Positions 1-10,792 of a stretch of DNA of 64,000 nucleotides are shown piece after piece (position 1 is the first letter of the stretch; every line of letters starts with the position of its first letter). The notes beneath the pieces are model-generated. The model was not told where the DNA came from. It saw only the letters and a program-made list of their open reading frames with translations, and ran no database searches. Both the position numbers and the translations under genes were made by a program. This DNA comes from Campylobacter curvus. GTDB taxonomy: Bacteria; Campylobacterota; Campylobacteria; Campylobacterales; Campylobacteraceae. The DNA lies in contig NZ_CP053826.1 in NCBI RefSeq assembly GCF_013372125.1, forward strand, positions 744,001 through 808,000, given 5' to 3'.

Positions 1-229
1 TTTCAGCGAAAATTTTCTTGTAGAATTTCGCATTCACCGCACTTGGCGTGCCTCCGCCTATAAAAACGCTGCTAAATTTTAAAATTTTAAATTTATCTAT
101 TTGAAATTTCAGATCCGCCAAAAGCGCGTCAAAATATCCGCCCGTGAGCGCTTGAGCGTTTGTGACCGAGCCAAAAGCGCAGTAAGGGCATTTGCTCTCG
201 CAAAAAGGGATGTGGATATAAAGCAGCAA
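1..229 (-). CDS. hemW: HemW-like radical SAM protein (N-terminal part, runs off the window)
   Basis: The reverse strand reads LLLYIHIPFCESKCPYCAFG near the start, the CxxxCxxC radical SAM [4Fe-4S] motif of the HemN/HemW family, then a GGGTPS motif that fits SAM binding. Only about 76 residues are in the window. The start appears to be TTG at 229-227 with a weak AGAG upstream; the ATG at 256-254 runs into a stop after four codons. HemW is now regarded as a heme chaperone rather than a coproporphyrinogen oxidase. Family clear, exact role inferred. Confidence 0.8.
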   Translation of the reverse strand, partial: MLLYIHIPFCESKCPYCAFGSVTNAQALTGGYFDALLADLKFQIDKFKILKFSSVFIGGGTPSAVNAKFYKKIFAE

Positions 230-300
230 ATTTTCTCTTTTTTATGTTTTTGACATTGTAGCCAAAATAAATTTAAAGCCGAATATAAAGTCTTTTAGGC

Positions 301-306
301 TAAAAT
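301..306 (+). promoter_or_regulatory. Possible -10 box for the nudH operon
   Basis: TAAAAT lies 34 bp before the GTG start of nudH, in the 110-bp gap between the divergent hemW and nudH genes. Campylobacter vegetative promoters rely mainly on the -10 hexamer in AT-rich DNA. No -35 box is evident, so this is a weak call. Confidence 0.35.
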
Positions 307-339
307 CAGCAAAATTTTTATTTAGATAGGCGGGCGAAG

Positions 340-804
340 GTGCAAAAAAAATATAGGCCAAATGTTGCAGCTGTTATCCTTGCAAGCTCGTATCCCTTCA
401 AATGCGAAATTTTCGTCGCGCGCAGAGTGGATCTCAGCGATGTTTGGCAGTTTCCTCAAGGCGGCATAGACGAGGGCGAGAGCCCTAAAGAGGCGCTATT
501 AAGGGAGCTTGAAGAAGAGATAGGCACGGGCAAAGTGAAAGTGCTGGACGAGTATCCGCAGTGGCTCAGCTATGATTTTCCAAGCGGTGCGGCTAAAAAG
601 ATGTATCCTTTCGACGGGCAGACGCAAAAGTATTTTTTAGTGCGCCTAGATGCCGATGCGAGGATAAATTTAAAGACGAAGCACCCTGAATTTGACGACT
701 ATAAATTCGTGGATGTCAAAAACGTGCTTGACGGGATAAATCACTTCAAAAAGCCGATTTACGTTAAGGTTTTAAGTTATTTTAAAGAGAAAGGATTTTT
801 CTAA
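340..804 (+). CDS. nudH: RNA pyrophosphohydrolase / Nudix hydrolase (NudH/RppH)
   Basis: A 154-residue Nudix hydrolase. The Nudix box spans about residues 41-63 (GG...E...RELEEEIG), preceded by the WQFPQGG signature of RppH/NudH. These enzymes remove pyrophosphate from 5'-triphosphorylated RNA or cleave dinucleoside polyphosphates. Start is GTG at 340; no in-frame ATG gives a full N-terminus. The stop overlaps the lysC start by one base (TAATG). In C. jejuni the same order nudH-lysC-hobA-holB-folP is found, so this is a conserved block. Length is typical for the family. Confidence 0.9.
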   Translation: MQKKYRPNVAAVILASSYPFKCEIFVARRVDLSDVWQFPQGGIDEGESPKEALLRELEEEIGTGKVKVLDEYPQWLSYDFPSGAAKKMYPFDGQTQKYFLVRLDADARINLKTKHPEFDDYKFVDVKNVLDGINHFKKPIYVKVLSYFKEKGFF

Positions 805-2003
805 TGCTGATCGTTCAAAAATTTGGCGGAACTAGCGTGGGAACACTCGAGCGCATAGATGCGGTAGCGCAGCGTGTCATCGAGACTAAAAATAGCGGCG
901 CCGATATCGTCGTGGTCGTCTCTGCGATGAGCGGCGTGACGAACCAGCTCGTGGAGTATTCTGAGTATTTTGGCAAGCACCCGGACCCGGTGGCTACAGA
1001 TATGCTGCTAAGCTCGGGTGAGCAGGTGACTACGGCGCTTCTTACGATAGCTCTAAATGCAAAAGGCTATCCTTGTGTGGCTCTTACGGGTGCGATGGCC
1101 GGCATAGCGACTGATGACGTGCATACTAAAGCTCGCATCGAAGCCATAGACACGACGCGTATGAAAAAGGAGCTAAAAGCGGACAGGATCGTCGTGGTAG
1201 CCGGCTTTCAGGGCATAGACGCTCACGGCGATATAACGACGCTTGGACGAGGCGGTAGTGATCTTAGCGCAGTCGCGATAGCCGGGGCTCTAAACGCTGA
1301 TCTATGTGAAATTTTCACCGATGTAGACGGCGTTTATACGACAGATCCGCGGATAGAAAAAAGAGCCAAAAAGCTTGAAAAAGTAAGCTACGACGAGATG
1401 CTCGAGCTGGCAAGCGCAGGGGCTAAAGTCTTGCAAAATCGCTCGGTAGAGCTGGCAAAAAAACTAAACGTAAAGCTTGTAACTAGAAGTAGTTTCAATC
1501 ACAACGAAGGCACACTCATAGTAAAGGAAGAGGATATGGAAGCAGTTTTGGTAAGCGGCATAGCGCTGGATAAAAATCAAGCAAGAGTAACGCTAAGAGG
1601 CGTAGTCGATAAGCCGGGCATCGCGGCTGAAATTTTCACCGCTCTTGCAAAGAAAAACATAAACGTAGATATGATAATACAAAACGTAGGGCACGACGGC
1701 ACGACAAATTTAGGCTTTACAGTGCCTCAAAACGAGCTGGAGCTCGCAAAAGAGACTATGCAAAAGCTCTCTGCGGCCAGAAACGTGGAGTATGACGATG
1801 CGATAGTGAAGGTATCAGTCGTTGGCGTAGGCATGAAAAGCCACAGCGGCGTAGCGTGTCTTGCGTTTGAGACGCTGGCTAAAGAGGGGATAAATATCCA
1901 AATGATCTCGACTAGCGAGATAAAAATTTCGATGGTAGTCGATCAAAAATATGGCGAGCTGGCCGTTCGCGTACTTCATGAAGCCTATAAGCTAGACAAA
2001 TAA
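804..2003 (+). CDS. lysC: Aspartate kinase
   Basis: A 399-residue monofunctional aspartokinase. It phosphorylates L-aspartate at the entry to lysine/DAP, threonine and methionine synthesis. Visible are the N-terminal KFGGTSVG motif (residues 6-13), the LGRGGSDLSA segment of the kinase domain, and two C-terminal ACT repeats (from about residue 265 and 340) expected to bind lysine or threonine. Its start overlaps nudH by one base and its stop overlaps hobA by one base, indicating translational coupling. thrC elsewhere in the window is in the same pathway. Confidence 0.95.
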   Translation: MLIVQKFGGTSVGTLERIDAVAQRVIETKNSGADIVVVVSAMSGVTNQLVEYSEYFGKHPDPVATDMLLSSGEQVTTALLTIALNAKGYPCVALTGAMAGIATDDVHTKARIEAIDTTRMKKELKADRIVVVAGFQGIDAHGDITTLGRGGSDLSAVAIAGALNADLCEIFTDVDGVYTTDPRIEKRAKKLEKVSYDEMLELASAGAKVLQNRSVELAKKLNVKLVTRSSFNHNEGTLIVKEEDMEAVLVSGIALDKNQARVTLRGVVDKPGIAAEIFTALAKKNINVDMIIQNVGHDGTTNLGFTVPQNELELAKETMQKLSAARNVEYDDAIVKVSVVGVGMKSHSGVACLAFETLAKEGINIQMISTSEIKISMVVDQKYGELAVRVLHEAYKLDK

Positions 2004-2545
2004 TGCAGGACTTCATAAAATGGACGCTTGAGGCGATCAGAGAGGAAAAATCGCTGATGAGCTGGATGGAGGAGTGCCGCGTAGAGTGGACGCCCCTGCT
2101 TGCTTCTAGGCTTAAATTTTTGCTTGAGGGTCGCACCTTTATAGTCATAACCGATGACGAGCGCTCGTGGTTTGAGAGCTATTTGCTAAAAAAGATAAAC
2201 CGCGCCTCAAACGCTCGCCCGCTGTTGCCTTTCGTCAGTCTAAGAGCGCTATATCCCGCGCTTGATGAGATAAACTCCAAAGAGCAAATTTTACTGCTTC
2301 AAGATATGCTGAGTCTCGCATTTCCAAACGGATATGTCTATTTTTATATCGGCAAGAGCATAGACAAGCGCGCCGCGATAGCAAAATCAGCCGAGAGCAG
2401 CTATATGTGGCTCTTTGACGAGCAGGCTCAAAACAGCTTCACGCTAAATTCCGGCGATGAAAATTTAGACGTCAAGTTGCTGACGCTATTTAAGCTCTTT
2501 GACAAGAGCATAGACGCGGTCTTGTTTGCTAAGGTCATCTTATAG
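2003..2545 (+). CDS. hobA: HobA, DnaA-binding initiation factor
   Basis: A 180-residue protein starting MQDFIKWTLEAIREEKSLMSWMEE-like, matching the HobA family, which is confined to Campylobacterota. In Helicobacter pylori HobA forms a tetramer that binds DnaA domains I-II and promotes orisome assembly; it is the structural counterpart of E. coli DiaA. It lies between lysC and holB as in C. jejuni. ATG overlaps the lysC stop (TAATG). Identification rests on N-terminal similarity, length and context, all read from sequence; function is by family. Confidence 0.88.
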   Translation: MQDFIKWTLEAIREEKSLMSWMEECRVEWTPLLASRLKFLLEGRTFIVITDDERSWFESYLLKKINRASNARPLLPFVSLRALYPALDEINSKEQILLLQDMLSLAFPNGYVYFYIGKSIDKRAAIAKSAESSYMWLFDEQAQNSFTLNSGDENLDVKLLTLFKLFDKSIDAVLFAKVIL

Positions 2546-3166
2546 ATGTATAGTAAAATCGTCATCACAAACGATTTTGAGACATTAAAAAAAGAGCTTG
2601 AAGCCGAATTTGGCGTCAAAAATTTGAGATTTTTTATATATGACGAGTTTATGATAGAAAATGCTCGCGAGGTGGTAGCGGAGGCCTATATCGCGGAGGT
2701 CAACGAAAAGCTGCTCGTTATAATGGCTAAAAGCTACCGCATCGAGGCCCAAAACGCGCTTCTTAAAATCATCGAAGAGCCGCCAAGAAACGTGCAGTTT
2801 TTGATCGCGGCAAATAGCAAAAACCTACTGCTTGCGACCATCAGATCGCGTCTGGTGCTGGAAAACAGACTCACCAAAACCGCTCGTATGAGCGTGAATT
2901 TAAACCTAAAAAGCCTAAGCCTCAAAGAAATTTCAAATTTCATAGACGAGTGCATAGAGAGCGAGCGCGCCGATAAACTCGGTAAAAACGAGCTAAAAGA
3001 GCTCATCGCCGCGATAGTCTTAAAAGCCTGCGAGGCGGGCTATAAATTTAGCGCGGACGAGCTTGGATACTTTTACGATCTCGTGCGCCTGGCCGACCTA
3101 AACTCAAAGTCTCACTCTCTTTTGACCCCGCTTTTACTCACTATTTTTGAAAAAGGACGCTCTTGA
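2546..3166 (+). CDS. holB: DNA polymerase III subunit delta'
   Basis: A 206-residue clamp-loader subunit. The segment IEAQNALLKIIEEPP (about residues 67-81) is the SRC-like motif region of delta' proteins, followed by the sensor-like strand and a helical C-terminal part. There is no P-loop, as expected for delta'. It is much shorter than E. coli HolB (334 residues), which is usual in Campylobacterota. It begins directly after the hobA stop, placing two replication proteins together. The stop overlaps folP (TTGA). Confidence 0.85.
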   Translation: MYSKIVITNDFETLKKELEAEFGVKNLRFFIYDEFMIENAREVVAEAYIAEVNEKLLVIMAKSYRIEAQNALLKIIEEPPRNVQFLIAANSKNLLLATIRSRLVLENRLTKTARMSVNLNLKSLSLKEISNFIDECIESERADKLGKNELKELIAAIVLKACEAGYKFSADELGYFYDLVRLADLNSKSHSLLTPLLLTIFEKGRS

Positions 3167-4305
3167 AATTTTATAGGATAAACGAAAATTCGGACTTTAA
3201 CGCCATTTGTAAGCGCATAGCCCCAAGCGTTGGCGGGCTGAAGCTGATGTCTAAAAAATCTCACATAAATTTTATCTTTATAGATGACATCGGCTCGCCT
3301 GCGGCAAATATCCTAAAGCAAGACGCGCTAAGTGCGGGGGCCGAGCTGGTTACGAACAAAGATACGATATTTGGGCGCGAGGAGCGAAGCAGCGCGCTTT
3401 TGATGGGCACAGACGCGCAGTTTGAAATTTTAAGCAAAAAAGAAAAGATGCAGGATTTTGGCTTGAAAAATTTGGCTGATTTTTTAAACCGAAATTTCAA
3501 AAAACCGCGCGAGGCGCAGATAATGGGCGTCCTAAACATCAACGAAGATAGCTTCAATGCCGCAAGTCGCGTAGATGCTAAAAACGCCGTATCAAGGATC
3601 GAGGCGATGATAGAGGAGGGGGCTTGCTACATCGACATCGGCGGAGTGAGCTCCAGACCAGGCAGCGAGTATTGCGGCCGCGAGGAGGAGTTTAGGCGCA
3701 TAGAGCGCGTCGTGGCTGAAATTTACCGCCTTAATTTACACGAAAAGACGAAATTTAGCCTCGATAGCTTTGATGAGTACTGCCTAGAATATGCGCTAGA
3801 TCACGGCTTTGCGATGATAAATGACATCACGGCAAATGTAAATTTAGCCTCCTTAGCGGCACGCTATGACGCGGAATTTTGCATGATGCATATGCAAAAC
3901 GATCCTAAAACGATGCAGTTAGCACCGCATTATGAGGATCTGCTGGGCGAGATGGACGATTTTTTTGCGAGCAAGATCGTAAGGGCGAGCGAGCTTGGGG
4001 CTAAAAAGCTCGTGCTTGATGTTGGTATCGGCTTTGGAAAGACGGCAGAGCAAAATTTGCTACTTATCAAGCATTTGGGGCATTTCTTGCACTTTGGCTA
4101 TCCGCTTTTGGTAGGCGCGAGCAGGAAGTCCGTGATAAATTTTTACAGCCCAAGCGAGGTGAGCCAGCGACTGCCGGGTAGCCTTTATCTACATCTAAAG
4201 GCTCACGAAAACGGCGCGGCGATCATCAGGACGCACGACGTGGCGGAGCATGCGCAGATGTTTGCGCTACAAAATGCGATGAACGAGGTAAATTTATGGA
4301 AGTGA
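3163..4305 (+). CDS. folP: Dihydropteroate synthase
   Basis: A 380-residue dihydropteroate synthase joining p-aminobenzoate and dihydropterin pyrophosphate in folate synthesis. The DHPS core begins near residue 120 (MGVLNINEDSF, the counterpart of LNVTPDSF) and includes DVGIGFGKT and the C-terminal GASRKS pterin-binding motif. About 118 residues precede the core; such an extension occurs in campylobacterial FolP. Start is TTG at 3163 with AAAGGA upstream, overlapping the holB stop. Confidence 0.93.
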   Translation: MKFYRINENSDFNAICKRIAPSVGGLKLMSKKSHINFIFIDDIGSPAANILKQDALSAGAELVTNKDTIFGREERSSALLMGTDAQFEILSKKEKMQDFGLKNLADFLNRNFKKPREAQIMGVLNINEDSFNAASRVDAKNAVSRIEAMIEEGACYIDIGGVSSRPGSEYCGREEEFRRIERVVAEIYRLNLHEKTKFSLDSFDEYCLEYALDHGFAMINDITANVNLASLAARYDAEFCMMHMQNDPKTMQLAPHYEDLLGEMDDFFASKIVRASELGAKKLVLDVGIGFGKTAEQNLLLIKHLGHFLHFGYPLLVGASRKSVINFYSPSEVSQRLPGSLYLHLKAHENGAAIIRTHDVAEHAQMFALQNAMNEVNLWK

Positions 4306-5603
4306 GCGATAAAATCTGCCAAGAGGTTCGCGGTTTTATCGACGAATTTCAAAAAGACGGCTTTAGATCGCCAAATCTTTATGACAAATTTTACGAGCTT
4401 GTGAAGGACGAAGCCAAAATTTACGCATTTTGCGACGAATTTTTGCGACGAATTCCAAGTAGCGCGACTATATTCAACGACGCTTTGAGTTATCTAAATT
4501 TAGAGGATTTTGCCTCACTCATAAAAACGGCAGTGGAAATTTTGCAGGTGGAATTCGACTCGGCAAACGCTCAAAAAAGGCAGTATAAATTTAACGAAAA
4601 CGCCGAGGAGGTCATCGCAAAAGCCAGCCTTGAGTGCGAGTGGCTGCTGCACCCGTATTTGGAGCAAATTTACAAGCTAAAACCAAACGAGGGCACATAC
4701 TACGAGAACTATCCGTGGCGAAATTTAAGCTTTGAGAACGCGCAAATTTACCGCGATATGCTGGTCTTTGGGGGTGCGGACACAGGCAAGCTCTTTGAGT
4801 GTCTAGTCGCCACGGGCGATGAGCGAAATGTTAAATTTGCCTACGAATACGCGCTTGCGAACGATATTTTTGAGAAAAAGGACGGCGCAGCAGAGTATCT
4901 AGCGTGGTATCTGCAAGACTTTGGCTTTATGCTTGAGTGCGGCAAGATCAAAAGCTACTACTCAAACAGCGTGTCTCACATCATCTTTCCAAAAGGCTAT
5001 TTTACCGCCCAGCGCCCTATCTGGCTGCGAAAAGACCTGCATCCCACGTGGAATTTACCCGCTGGCAACAAGCGATATAAATTTGGCGGCGTGCTAGAAG
5101 ATGACGAGAATGACCCGCTTTGCCACATCATCACCTTTGAGGGACTACCGGCGGGGCTTGGCGTCACGGGACTAAGGAGCCTGACGCTGGGCGCGCATCT
5201 AAATCAAATAAACAAAGGTGGCTTGTGCTTTTACCGCCACGACGAGCAAGGCTACCCGCACCTCATCGGCGAGAGAGCACGGATAAGTTGCGCCGTAGAC
5301 AAACCAATAGCCCCGTGCGAAGTCTCGCTCGCAGTTACGCCAAAAAGGTGGCAAAAGCAAGACTGGGGCATGGCAAACGGCAGAGAAAATCTCTTTCGCA
5401 TAGGCGGTGAGCCTTGCTGGATACAAAGTGCCGATGTGCCGACATGTCCGGTCAGCGGTAAGAAAATGCGGTTTTTGATGCAGCTTGACTCAGAGCTTGG
5501 CTGCACGGATGGTGGCGAGATGCTCTTTGGAAGCGGCGGAATCTGCTGTGTGTTTTGGTGTGACGAGAGCAAGACGAGTGCATTTTTTATGCAATGTACT
5601 TAA
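4296..5603 (+). CDS. YwqG/DUF1963-like protein with N-terminal extension
   Basis: A 435-residue cytoplasmic protein overlapping folP by 10 bases. The C-terminal half (from about residue 240) looks like the YwqG/DUF1963 fold: a GxRxLTLG-type segment, then CWIQSADVPTCP, MRFLMQLDSE and a final glycine-rich GGICCVFWC strand. The N-terminal half is helical and unrecognised. Several Cys pairs in the C-terminal half may bind metal (inference). The role of the family is unknown. It sits between folP and ligA but a 190-bp gap separates it from ligA. Confidence 0.6.
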   Translation: MEVSDKICQEVRGFIDEFQKDGFRSPNLYDKFYELVKDEAKIYAFCDEFLRRIPSSATIFNDALSYLNLEDFASLIKTAVEILQVEFDSANAQKRQYKFNENAEEVIAKASLECEWLLHPYLEQIYKLKPNEGTYYENYPWRNLSFENAQIYRDMLVFGGADTGKLFECLVATGDERNVKFAYEYALANDIFEKKDGAAEYLAWYLQDFGFMLECGKIKSYYSNSVSHIIFPKGYFTAQRPIWLRKDLHPTWNLPAGNKRYKFGGVLEDDENDPLCHIITFEGLPAGLGVTGLRSLTLGAHLNQINKGGLCFYRHDEQGYPHLIGERARISCAVDKPIAPCEVSLAVTPKRWQKQDWGMANGRENLFRIGGEPCWIQSADVPTCPVSGKKMRFLMQLDSELGCTDGGEMLFGSGGICCVFWCDESKTSAFFMQCT

Positions 5604-8466
<2,863 letters not shown>

Positions 8467-9294
8467 CATAACCGCCGTTGCGATCGGGCATTTTGACGGC
8501 GTTCATCGTGGACACAGGCAGCTTTTAAAGCAGCTGGGCGAATACGGCGGACTGGTCGTCATCGACAAAAATAAGGCCAACATCACCCCGGGACTAAAAC
8601 GCGCCGAGTACTCGAACTATCCTTGCTTTTTTTATGATTTCGAGAGCATAAAGGGGCTTAGCGGTGAGGAATTCATCGCGCTTTTGAAGCGGGATTTTAA
8701 AAATTTAAAAAAGATCGTCGTTGGGTATGATTTTCGTTTCGGACGAAACAGAGCGTGGGACAAGCACGATCTAAAGCGCCTCTTTGACGGCGAAGTGGTC
8801 GTAGTCGATGAGGTCTGCTTCAACTGCATGGGCGTGCATAGCTCGGCTATCAGAGAGCTCATCAAACAAGGCGACGTCAGCGGCGCTAACCGTCTCATCG
8901 GGCGCGAATACTCGATAGAAGGCGACGTGATAAGCGGGCAGGGGCTTGGCTCAAAAGAGCTCGTGCCGACGCTAAATTTAGATGTAAAAAGCTACCTTTT
9001 GCCAAAAAGCGGCGTCTATGCCACACGCACGCGCATAGGCTACGCGACCTACGGCTCGGTCACCTTCATAGGCAACCGCGTCAGCACGGACGGTAAATTC
9101 AGCGTCGAGACGCACGTTTTAGACGAGATAGACGTTAGTGCGTCGCATGTCGCCGTTTGCTTCATAAAGCGGCTTCGCGATAATATGAAATTTGAAAATT
9201 TAAACGAGCTTAAAGCCAGGATCGAGCTTGATATCAAAGAGGCTCGCACGATGGTGGGGGTTTGCGAGCTATACGGCAACGAAGGACCTTGCAA

Positions 9295-9999
9295 ATGAAA
9301 GATGAAATTTTTAAAGAGCCGATAAAAAAGCAGTTTGAATTTGACGACTTCGTGGTCAGCGTGTTTGACGATATGATAGGGCGTAGCGTGCCGTTTTATG
9401 ACGTCAGCGGCAAGCTTGTGAGTGAAATTTTGGCTAAAATTTTACCTGCTAAAGCTCGCGTGATCGATCTGGGCTGCTCGACTGCTACGAGTCTGCTTTT
9501 GCTAAATCAGCTAAGAAGCGACCTCGTACTAGAGGGCGTGGATAGCTCGAGCGCGATGATAGAAAACGCCCGTAAAAAGGCAAAGGCGTATGGGGCCAGG
9601 ATAAAATTTAGCGTCGGCGACGCACTTGAGAGCCAAATATGCCAAATGGATGCCGTGATGATGAACTATACGCTTCAGTTTATCCGCCCGCCAAAGCGTG
9701 CGCAGCTGGTAAAGAGCATATACGACGGACTAAACGAGGGCGGAGTTTTCGTCTTTAGCGAAAAGATCATCTATGAGGACAAGAAATTTGCCAAAAATAT
9801 GATCGAAATCTATGAAAGCTACAAGGAAAAACAAGGCTACTCGCGCTACGAGATCGCGCAAAAAAGAGAGGCGCTGGAAAACGTGCTCATCCCTTATACC
9901 GAGGAGGAAAACCGCACGCTTGCCTTGGGCGCGGGATTTAAGCGCGTGGAGAGCGTGTTTAAATGGGGGAATTTTATGACGTTTTTGGCATTTAAGTGA
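9295..9999 (+). CDS. cmoA: Carboxy-S-adenosyl-L-methionine synthase
   Basis: A 234-residue SAM-fold enzyme with DLGCSTATSLLLL near residue 58. CmoA converts SAM and prephenate to carboxy-SAM, the cofactor that CmoB (43817-44713 in this window) uses for the wobble base cmo5U34 of tRNA. The start at 9295 is preferred over an in-frame GTG-type start at 9262: it follows GAAGGA and overlaps the ribF stop as ATGA. MNYTLQFI and FSEKI segments are characteristic of CmoA. Confidence 0.92.
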   Translation: MKDEIFKEPIKKQFEFDDFVVSVFDDMIGRSVPFYDVSGKLVSEILAKILPAKARVIDLGCSTATSLLLLNQLRSDLVLEGVDSSSAMIENARKKAKAYGARIKFSVGDALESQICQMDAVMMNYTLQFIRPPKRAQLVKSIYDGLNEGGVFVFSEKIIYEDKKFAKNMIEIYESYKEKQGYSRYEIAQKREALENVLIPYTEEENRTLALGAGFKRVESVFKWGNFMTFLAFK

Positions 10000-10168
10000 A
10001 AATTTGAGCTTTTTATAGAGTGCTGATTTATAAAATTTGGCTCTGTTTTAACGAAGCGTCGGTATCTTAAACAAACGTTTCGTAAATTTTATTTACCTCA
10101 AGAGTGACCCGGTGCGGACGTGGGTGGTGTCTTTGCGGGAGCGAGTGGACTAACAAGAAAGGATCAAA
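10000..10168. other. Intergenic gap with a lone repeat-end-like sequence
   Basis: Near 10041-10049 the sequence GGCTCTGTT matches the outermost bases of the miniature elements found at 29-34 kb and 55-61 kb, but no body or second end follows. It may be a remnant or chance. The gene after it has its own GAAAGGAT ribosome binding site. Confidence 0.3.
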
Positions 10169-10591
10169 ATGCAAGAGTATGAAAATGCTAAATTTATCTA
10201 CGAGCAGTGGCACGAAAGAGCAAAAAGTAGGGACGTGGATGCACTTTTGGAGCTTTATAGCCAGGACGCGGTATTTGAAAGCCCGCTAGTCATGGCCATA
10301 CTAGATGATAAAAAAGATGGAATTTTACGCGGCAAAGCCGAGATAAGACGATTTTTAGAGGCTGGGACGAAAAAGCGGCCAAACGAGCTCGTCAAATGGT
10401 ATCGAAACGGCAAATTCCTAACTGACGGGAGCCTCCTCGTTTGGGAGTATCCTAGACAGACTCCTGACGGCGAGCAGATCGATATTTTAGAGCTTATGGA
10501 GCTAAAGGGACGCTTGATCGTTTATCACAGGATATATTGGGGATTTAAGGGTTGTATGCAGATAGCCGGGTCTTTAGTGAAAAATTCTTAA
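10169..10591 (+). CDS. SnoaL-like (NTF2-fold) protein
   Basis: A 140-residue protein of the NTF2/SnoaL-like superfamily. It begins with a helix followed by DVDALLELYSQDAVFESPL, the typical acidic turn and start of the cone-shaped fold, and ends VYHRIYWGFKG. The family includes ketosteroid-isomerase-like enzymes and many proteins without known substrate, so no reaction can be named. Starts ATG after GAAAGGAT and stands alone as a plus-strand gene. Confidence 0.65.
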   Translation: MQEYENAKFIYEQWHERAKSRDVDALLELYSQDAVFESPLVMAILDDKKDGILRGKAEIRRFLEAGTKKRPNELVKWYRNGKFLTDGSLLVWEYPRQTPDGEQIDILELMELKGRLIVYHRIYWGFKGCMQIAGSLVKNS

Positions 10592-10766
10592 AATTTGTAT
10601 GTTTGTTTATTAAATTCGGCTATATTTTAAAAAGTGTCGAAAATTTTTAAAAGGCTTCGCAAATCTACGGCACGATTTTTTGCTTCGTGCTATGCACTAG
10701 TAACTGCGAATAGACGCGGTCTCATTATGACAGGTTATTTGGATTTGATTTGCCTAAATTTAAAAA
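10592..10766. other. Intergenic segment with possible repeat remnant
   Basis: Between about 10652 and 10732 the phrases GGCTTCGCAAATC, GGCACGATTTTTTGCTTCG and ATTATGACAG resemble the inner parts and right end of the miniature elements, in scrambled order. It has no clear ends or target duplication. The only ORF across it has no ribosome binding site and no protein-like composition. Confidence 0.3.
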
Positions 10767-10787
10767 GCCAGCCCGAGGTGGGCTGGC
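10767..10787 (-). terminator. Rho-independent terminator of fdhF
   Basis: An 8-bp perfect stem GCCAGCCC/GGGCTGGC with loop ACCTC on the minus strand, followed by TTTTTA. It lies six bases beyond the fdhF stop, so it terminates that gene. Confidence 0.85.
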
Positions 10788-10792
10788 AAATT